Part shown: positions 27,452 to 32,006 of the stretch, in pieces
How the letters are laid out: the number at the start of each line of letters is the position of its first letter
Position numbering within the stretch: the first letter of the stretch is position 1
Source of the DNA: a virus
Length of the DNA stretch: 32,006 nucleotides
Strand: one strand, 5' to 3'
Virus record (IMG/VR): IMGVR_UViG_3300020182_000119
Span: 1 to 32,006 of that record
Notes under the pieces: model-generated
Databases searched by the model: none
What the model saw: the letters and a program-made list of their open reading frames with translations, nothing else
Told to the model about the DNA's origin: nothing
Made by a program: the position numbers and the translations under genes

Positions 27452-28161
27452 TATGAGTTCCTAACCAATATGGCTTCGACAAAAATTGAAACCTCGTTAT
27501 CAGAGCTTGAGCTTTTGCACTCAAAGTGAAAGTCGGTTTTTTCATCAATTCTGAAAGGCACTTGGCGGTCAAAGCTAATGCTCTGCGAGAAGGTTGCCTC
27601 TGCAACCCTTAAAGTTCTGCCAGCGGCATTTTTAGCCACGTTTCTTAAATAGAGATACTTCTGGCCATTAACAGTGCCAGAGGTGCAGTCGATTCTAAAC
27701 AGATAGATGCTGTGGCCTGCGGGTACGGTGTAGACAGATGATTGCGTAGTACCGATCTCAGCACCTATAAAGGCGTAGTTGGTGCCGCCATTGCTGATAC
27801 TAATATCACCTACGTTAGAGCCAGCTAGTATGACTGCGCTATTTATGCGAAAAAATGTTGCGCTAGTGGTTACTGCTGAAGTGCCTGTGAGGGTAACGGT
27901 CTCGCTGATAGCATCGTAATTTGCGTCAAGACCATTGATCAAAACTTCCATAGTATCTGATGCCGATGAACTCACCACACTCATAATGACCGCAGAGCTA
28001 GGATAAACATAGTTGCCGCCATCATCCCAGATAGTCTCGTAGGCTGTACCTACTGTGCGATTAAAGCCAAAGATATTAAGCGGCTGAGTATCCCAGATAT
28101 TGCCTTTGACTATATCGTGCAAAAGGTGCGGGGTGGGTCGAGCTTCATCGAACTGATACAT
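27451..28161 (-). CDS. Virion structural protein (marine-phage type)
   Basis: 236 residues, beta-rich: VKGNIWDTQPLNIFGFNRTV, TAYETIWDDGGNYVYPSSAV, DTMEVLINGLDANYDAISET and HSIYLFRIDCTSGTVNGQKY. I recognise this pattern (GxNxxxxxxYETIWDDGGxYxYPSSA; GLDANYDAISETVTLTGTSAV) from virion proteins of marine phages. It lies between fibre-region and lysis genes. It is probably an outer virion protein, receptor-linked or decorative. Function not determined. Confidence 0.7.
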   Translation of the reverse strand: MYQFDEARPTPHLLHDIVKGNIWDTQPLNIFGFNRTVGTAYETIWDDGGNYVYPSSAVIMSVVSSSASDTMEVLINGLDANYDAISETVTLTGTSAVTTSATFFRINSAVILAGSNVGDISISNGGTNYAFIGAEIGTTQSSVYTVPAGHSIYLFRIDCTSGTVNGQKYLYLRNVAKNAAGRTLRVAEATFSQSISFDRQVPFRIDEKTDFHFECKSSSSDNEVSIFVEAILVRNS

Positions 28162-28373
28162 CAGCTTTCCTCTTCTTCCTTGAGGCTGCCAGTAAGCATA
28201 GCGACAAATGCATCTTTGCCAACGGTAAGCTGGTCAAGGTTAAATTGTGTGGATTTGATTTTACGGTCGAGATCAGCGCAGTGATTTACCATAGCCTGCT
28301 GCTGCTCGGTTAGGTCTTCGTATTGATACTCAACGTCATTGATCGTAATGGGAGTGGTTTTTTTCTCGCCCAT
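28161..28373 (-). CDS. Small protein (DUF6447-like)
   Basis: 70 residues: TPITINDVEYQYEDLTEQQQ, then AMVNHCADLDRKIKSTQFNL and a short acidic end. The ITINxxxYxxEDLTEQQQAMVNHxxDLxxKIxxxxxxLDQL pattern matches small phage proteins that I associate with DUF6447. Role unknown; a coiled coil is likely. It shares one base with the virion protein start. Confidence 0.65.
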   Translation of the reverse strand: MGEKKTTPITINDVEYQYEDLTEQQQAMVNHCADLDRKIKSTQFNLDQLTVGKDAFVAMLTGSLKEEEES

Positions 28374-28426
28374 GTTAATCTCCTTTCAGGTTAGTTTGGC
28401 TTTATTGCCAGTGAACAGTCATTCTA

Positions 28427-28885
28427 TTAAATTAATCCGCTGGTTACTAGATAGTAACTGCCAGCAAAAAATGCCAGCACAAAAATAGTGGCCCCAATGT
28501 TCTTTATTGCGTCACCTATCTGACGTTGCTTCTTTAGCTTTGCCAGCCTAGCCTTCTCTAGCTTGTGCTTGTGATCCAGCATAGACTTGTTCTGTATCAT
28601 CAACATATCTCGCCAGACTTGCTTAGGCGTTATCTTCTTTAGCTCCTTCTCCTGCTCTCGTATGGCGTTCTTAGCCCATGCAAGCTCCAGAGCCTCTTCC
28701 TGTGTCAGTACATGATCGCCTGCTTTAGTAGCCTCTTCAATGCTCTCTACAGCTACCTTGCTGTCAGTGAGGCTAGTGAACAATCCCGACAGACCTGACA
28801 AGTGATCCCCAGACTCTTTTACGGTAGCAATGCCATCGTTAAGAGCCTTAAGTACACCTACAACTGCTGAGATTTCCGCAATCAT
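28427..28885 (-). CDS. Membrane-anchored coiled-coil protein
   Basis: 152 residues. The N-terminal helical part is Gly/Ala/Ser-rich (GLSGLFTSLTDSKVAVESIE), then a long charged helix (WAKNAIREQEKELKKITPKQ and DHKHKLEKARLAKLKKQRQI), then a C-terminal membrane segment (GATIFVLAFFAGSYYLVTSG). It is placed in the lysis region and might be spanin-like or a holin partner, but no family is recognised with certainty. Confidence 0.6.
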   Translation of the reverse strand: MIAEISAVVGVLKALNDGIATVKESGDHLSGLSGLFTSLTDSKVAVESIEEATKAGDHVLTQEEALELAWAKNAIREQEKELKKITPKQVWRDMLMIQNKSMLDHKHKLEKARLAKLKKQRQIGDAIKNIGATIFVLAFFAGSYYLVTSGLI

Positions 28886-29080
28886 TTACTTCTCCGCTAT
28901 TGGAGCCACAGTCACAAAGCGCAGTACAGTGACACAGCTTGCAATGATACATCCAACAACAGCTTGCCCTGCTGGTGATACAGGCAAGAAGCCTACATAG
29001 CCTTGCAGTATGCTGAGGATGGCTAGAGCAATTGAGAACTGTACAGTCTTAGACTTTAGGGCTTTGAATATAATGTCCAT
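28886..29080 (-). CDS. Small membrane protein, possible second holin/antiholin
   Basis: 64 residues, two hydrophobic segments (VQFSIALAILSILQGYVGFL and AVVGCIIASCVTVLRFVTVA), basic N-terminus, short charged end (APIAEK). Form and place in the lysis area fit a small holin or antiholin. A typical holin of another class is found below at 26889, so this may be a partner. Confidence 0.6.
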   Translation of the reverse strand: MDIIFKALKSKTVQFSIALAILSILQGYVGFLPVSPAGQAVVGCIIASCVTVLRFVTVAPIAEK

Positions 29081-29323
29081 TTATTCCTCCAGTGATGCCT
29101 GATAAGCCGCAACAACTGCATCAGTATGCACAGCAGCACAGATAGCCTGTACCTCTGCTGATTCGTTGCTGTAGTCATCACCTGCGGTTATAACGTGGCG
29201 ATGGTAGCCTGAAGATAGCTCTACGCCGTCTTCTAGGACTTTTGTGCAGGTTCTAATCTGTACGCTTTTAAACTCGCCACAAATCTCAATCTTGTCTTCA
29301 GATACTACTTTTTCAAGTGCCAT
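29081..29323 (-). CDS. Conserved hypothetical phage protein (80 residues)
   Basis: MALEKVVSEDKIEICGEFKS, VQIRTCTKVLEDGVELSSGY and HRHVITAGDDYSNESAEVQA. Pattern EICGEFKxVQIRTxTxVxEDGxExSxxxHRHVxxxGDDxS is one I have seen repeatedly in small proteins beside fibre genes of marine phages. Function not known. It overlaps the HNH gene by one base. Confidence 0.65.
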   Translation of the reverse strand: MALEKVVSEDKIEICGEFKSVQIRTCTKVLEDGVELSSGYHRHVITAGDDYSNESAEVQAICAAVHTDAVVAAYQASLEE

Positions 29324-29823
29324 TACGCGGCCTCCTTCTTATATGTTTTATTTAAAACCACATTGCTGATTGTGGCAGATGTCGTGTTATACATTTTAGC
29401 AATAGCTGTTTGTGTCATGCCACCTTGATAGAGAACTCGCATATTCTCAGCTTCTTCAAACAAAAAGTGCCTGCTTTTTAATCCTTGTTGCCTAGCAACC
29501 TCTCGTTGTTTTTCTGATGGATTACGAAGGCCAGTAGCGAAAGCGTGTTTATGGTTTTCAGAGTGATTGCACCACTCAAGGTTTGCCACTCGATTATCTA
29601 ACTTGTCACCGTTAATGTGGTTAACACAATCTTTGCTTTCGTGCTTATTACAAAACGCTAATGCGACCAAACGGTGAATTGATTGTGTTTTATTGTGAAG
29701 TCTTACTGACAGGTATCCGCTTCCCGTTACGGCTGGTTTTAACCACCTGTTAGTCTTGTAACTCCACACGCGTCCATCCTTGCTAACTGCGTATGATTCA
29801 TCGATGTTTTTAAGTTCTTTCAT
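29323..29823 (-). CDS. HNH homing endonuclease (NUMOD4 type), free-standing
   Basis: 166 residues. NUMOD4 region at ~5-45 (ESYAVSKDGRVWSYKTNRWL), then an HNH domain at ~50-95: RLVALAFCNKHESKDCVNHI, NGDKLDNRVANLEW and NHSENHKHAF. A C-terminal helix-turn-helix (~120-160: YQGGMTQTAIAKMYNTTSAT) probably recognises the target. Enzymes of this kind cut DNA in phages lacking the gene, so that the gene is copied in. It is between a fibre gene and small structural genes, and no interrupted gene is seen. Confidence 0.85.
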   Translation of the reverse strand: MKELKNIDESYAVSKDGRVWSYKTNRWLKPAVTGSGYLSVRLHNKTQSIHRLVALAFCNKHESKDCVNHINGDKLDNRVANLEWCNHSENHKHAFATGLRNPSEKQREVARQQGLKSRHFLFEEAENMRVLYQGGMTQTAIAKMYNTTSATISNVVLNKTYKKEAA

Positions 29824-29868
29824 TGTATTGCTCCTGTCTGTGCCTAGAGTCCACTAGGCGTATGGTTG

Positions 29869-31998
29869 TTAAACGTGATATGTTACTGAAAGAAAGAAAT
29901 CGTTATTTGTACCTGAAGTGCTTCCCCCATAACCGTAAATTTGCGTTCCCACTACTTGATTAGAAATTGTAATAGCATTTGAAACATCGGAAAGTGAAGC
30001 GGCACTTCTTCCTGCGGAACTAAAAGGAAGGCCGTTTATTATAAAAGAGGTGCTTGCGGGGTTAGTCTTTAGCCATGCAGTGGCCGTAACAACATCGCCT
30101 ACTTTTGTGTACCTTGCATTTACTATGCTGTTAATAACTAAGTTTCCAGCATTTGCAGGAGTCCAAGTCCCCTCCTCATAGTCATCCAGCTTGTTAGCAG
30201 CACCTGTGCCGCCTAAGTAGACACCGCCTGATAGGTAGAGGTCTTTGAAGCGTCCGCCAGAAGTACCTAAGCTGATGGACGCATCTCTTCCTGCATTGGT
30301 AGAAATGTTATGTGGACTAATTGCGTCTGACCCATCAATAAATCTAAATCCAGTATCACCTGTACCAATAGCAATATCTCCGTCTTTAGCAGCAATATTA
30401 CCTACGGCTGTGCCTGCCTTGTAAAGCTGAATAATTGCACCATCTGAGCCAACACGGTTAAATAACCCTGCTTCTGCGGTCGCCCCTGCCATGATAGTGC
30501 CGCCACTAGTTATTCCTGCGCCACTGCCGCTTGAGAATGTAAATGGAATTGTAGACGTAGTACCCACAAGCAAGTTACCGCTGGAGTCTATGCGCATGCG
30601 TTCTGACCAGCTTAAAGAAGTATCTGCTGTGCCTGATGCGGCATTAAACCATTTATGTGCGTTGTCAGTAGAGTCTTGAATATAACGCTGTGCTGTATTG
30701 GTAGTCGTGTACGCCCAGCCTGAACCACCAAAATAAGCGTTGTTGCCTATCTCCATAGCAGTTTGAGCAGAGCGACCATAAATGTAACCAGAGTTGCCAA
30801 GCTGCATAGGAATAAAAGAAGTATTCCAAGTTTCAGGAACGATACCAATACCCACACGACCGCTGGAGTCTATGCGCATGCGTTCTGTTGCGCCTGTTTT
30901 AAATACCAGCGGAGGATATGCTCCACTCCTTGCGTCAGCCGCTAGTGTTACTGCACCGTTTGCCCCACCTAAATCAAAGTCAAGGTATGTTCCTGCTGCT
31001 CCATCGTACATAAAGGTAGCAACATTCGCGTCTCCGTTACCACTTACCACGAGTTTGCTTGTTATGTCGGTAGCAGAATCTCCAATCTTCACGTTGCCGC
31101 TGGAGTCTATGCGCATGCGTTCTGCTGTAGCAGTATGAAACCGCATAGAATCATCAACGTGGTAATAGAAAAGCTGTCCTGCGTCAGCCCCATCGTTAAA
31201 ATAGATACTACCGCCGTTAGTAGCGTCACTGTGTAACCTAACGTCAGCCCATCCTGCACCCGCACTAACTTTGATTGTTTCTGATCCGCCGCCTCCACCT
31301 ACTTCTAAGCGCGTACTAGGCGAACTAATACCAATACCCAAAGACTCCGCAGACGCATCCCAGAAGAACTTAGGCGTTGTGCCTGTGTCCTCGTAGAAGC
31401 TGATGTCTCCGCCTTCTGTTATTCTAAATGTTTGTACGTTTCCTAAATCTATCTGAAATCTTGGATTCGCCCCTACGTTATTTCCATCCACATCTAGTAA
31501 TGCAACTCCATTAAGGTCTGAATATATATTTAAGAAAGAATTGTTACTACCGTTTCTAATTGACAGGGAAGATGAAGTTCCACCTGAATTTACAGTCAGC
31601 CCATCCGCCGTGACCGTACCCGTGACATCAATTCCAGAGGCTGTGGTGGCTAGTTTGAGTAACCCGTTGTGATATATTTTAACGTCGGAATCAACTGTTC
31701 CAAAAACCATTGGTTTTGTGCCGTCAGCATTATATAGACCTACGCCATTACCATTAGATGCTAAAGCTAAAACCCCGTCTCCACTATCTTTTACCCAGCT
31801 ATTAGACCCATCATGATAAATCTGTAGGTCAGAGCCAGCACCGAAGATAGCTTTTGAGTTATCGGTAAACGTAATGTTGCCAGTAAAAGCCGCACCAGAT
31901 AGCTCGGCCTTATCGGTATTTAGATTGGTAAAGTTAGCATCAACTTCATTATTAGTAAGGGGCGAGCCTTTGCCTGCCCTTGTTGTAATAGTAGACAT
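29869..31998 (-). CDS. Tail fibre protein with repeated head-binding and shaft units
   Basis: 709 residues. The start MSTITTRAGKGSPLTNNEVD, with ANFTNLNTDK, is typical of fibre N-termini that attach to the tail. The long middle has repeated short units with DLQIYHDGSNSW, the motif ERMRIDSSGN (four variants) and beta-helix-like runs. The C-terminal ~100 residues (LDDYEEGTWTP, INSIVNARYTKVGDVVTATA and ISNQVVGTQIYGYGG) are the receptor-side domain of many marine phage fibres. ATG 31998 is 8 bases from the edge; its ribosome site cannot be seen, so an earlier start outside the window is possible. Confidence 0.83.
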   Translation of the reverse strand: MSTITTRAGKGSPLTNNEVDANFTNLNTDKAELSGAAFTGNITFTDNSKAIFGAGSDLQIYHDGSNSWVKDSGDGVLALASNGNGVGLYNADGTKPMVFGTVDSDVKIYHNGLLKLATTASGIDVTGTVTADGLTVNSGGTSSSLSIRNGSNNSFLNIYSDLNGVALLDVDGNNVGANPRFQIDLGNVQTFRITEGGDISFYEDTGTTPKFFWDASAESLGIGISSPSTRLEVGGGGGSETIKVSAGAGWADVRLHSDATNGGSIYFNDGADAGQLFYYHVDDSMRFHTATAERMRIDSSGNVKIGDSATDITSKLVVSGNGDANVATFMYDGAAGTYLDFDLGGANGAVTLAADARSGAYPPLVFKTGATERMRIDSSGRVGIGIVPETWNTSFIPMQLGNSGYIYGRSAQTAMEIGNNAYFGGSGWAYTTTNTAQRYIQDSTDNAHKWFNAASGTADTSLSWSERMRIDSSGNLLVGTTSTIPFTFSSGSGAGITSGGTIMAGATAEAGLFNRVGSDGAIIQLYKAGTAVGNIAAKDGDIAIGTGDTGFRFIDGSDAISPHNISTNAGRDASISLGTSGGRFKDLYLSGGVYLGGTGAANKLDDYEEGTWTPANAGNLVINSIVNARYTKVGDVVTATAWLKTNPASTSFIINGLPFSSAGRSAASLSDVSNAITISNQVVGTQIYGYGGSTSGTNNDFFLSVTYHV
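30578..30605 (-). repeat. 28-base repeat copy 1 in the fibre gene
   Basis: First of three identical 28-base copies (also 30860-30887 and 31097-31124), coding SERMRIDSSG in frame. Within it GCGCATGCG includes an 8-base palindrome CGCATGCG. The copies are spaced 282 and 237 bases. Confidence 0.85.
30860..30887 (-). repeat. 28-base repeat copy 2 in the fibre gene
   Basis: Identical over 28 bases to the copies at 30578 and 31097, in the same reading frame (ERMRIDSSG). The codon identity exceeds what protein conservation needs. Confidence 0.85.
31097..31124 (-). repeat. 28-base repeat copy 3 in the fibre gene
   Basis: Identical over 28 bases to the copies at 30578 and 30860, in frame (ERMRIDSSG). 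A fourth, diverged motif is not this close. Confidence 0.85.
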
Positions 31999-32006
31999 AG
32001 GTAGCC

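Noticed and set aside
30578-31124. CRISPR-like array of 28-base repeats
   Set aside because: The copies lie in frame in the fibre gene, spaced 237 and 282 bases, with coding sequence between them. They are protein motif repeats.
1-32006. Prophage attachment sites or integrase
   Set aside because: No tyrosine or serine recombinase motif in any frame, and no direct repeat at the window ends; integration is not supported by this window.

Overview
The window is almost wall-to-wall phage DNA: a small-genome, long-tailed (siphovirus-type) phage of a bacterial host, with every convincing gene on the minus strand. The order terminase, portal, MuF-like head protein, scaffold, HK97-fold capsid, connectors, tail tube, frameshifted chaperone, tape measure, tail tip, fibre and lysis is the classic siphovirus late order. 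NinB, NinG, a DUF1071-type annealing protein, a lambda-exonuclease-like nuclease and an SSB give a lambda-like recombination module. Several small proteins (DUF6321-like, DUF6447-like, MAYGL-type tail proteins) resemble ones I know from marine phages, so a marine proteobacterial host is plausible but not proven. I see no integrase, tRNA, DNA polymerase, helicase or rRNA.

Layout in transcription direction (high to low coordinates). 31998-26495: fibre, homing endonuclease, small membrane and virion proteins, holin and M15 endolysin, ending at a terminator (26442-26466). 26422-24504: a promoter/operator, then the annealing protein, exonuclease and SSB. 24413-23647: a small XRE-type regulator, a second promoter/operator, a 290-base gene-free stretch and a zinc-finger protein. 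23616-19949: nuclease-like protein, replication-like proteins, NinB, metallophosphoesterase, zinc ribbon, DUF3310 and NinG. 19927-18312: a third promoter/operator and a run of tiny accessory genes, ending at a terminator (18219-18258). 18202-17904: a control region with a fourth promoter/operator. 17872-1: one long, tightly coupled operon with a DNA-modification cassette, packaging, head and tail genes.

The most interesting system is the cassette at 15500-17621: a ParB-domain protein, a TET-associated-type glycosyltransferase and a TET/JBP-like Fe(II)/2-oxoglutarate dioxygenase. The genes are joined by 4-base overlaps to each other and to the terminase small subunit. By family, this predicts base oxidation followed by sugar attachment on phage DNA, with expression tied to packaging. 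No cytosine methyltransferase is visible, so the substrate base is open.

A second system is a regulon: GTTTAC-N6-GTAAAC palindromes (one degenerate) sit in the same register on four sigma70-like promoters, TTTAC(A/T)-N17-CAT(A/C)(A/G)T or close to it. They probably bind the 68-residue XRE protein, whose mRNA leader is overlapped by a possible short plus-strand RNA with its own terminator. Both window edges fall in the tail/fibre part of what looks like one late operon, so the window may be a nearly complete circularly permuted genome.
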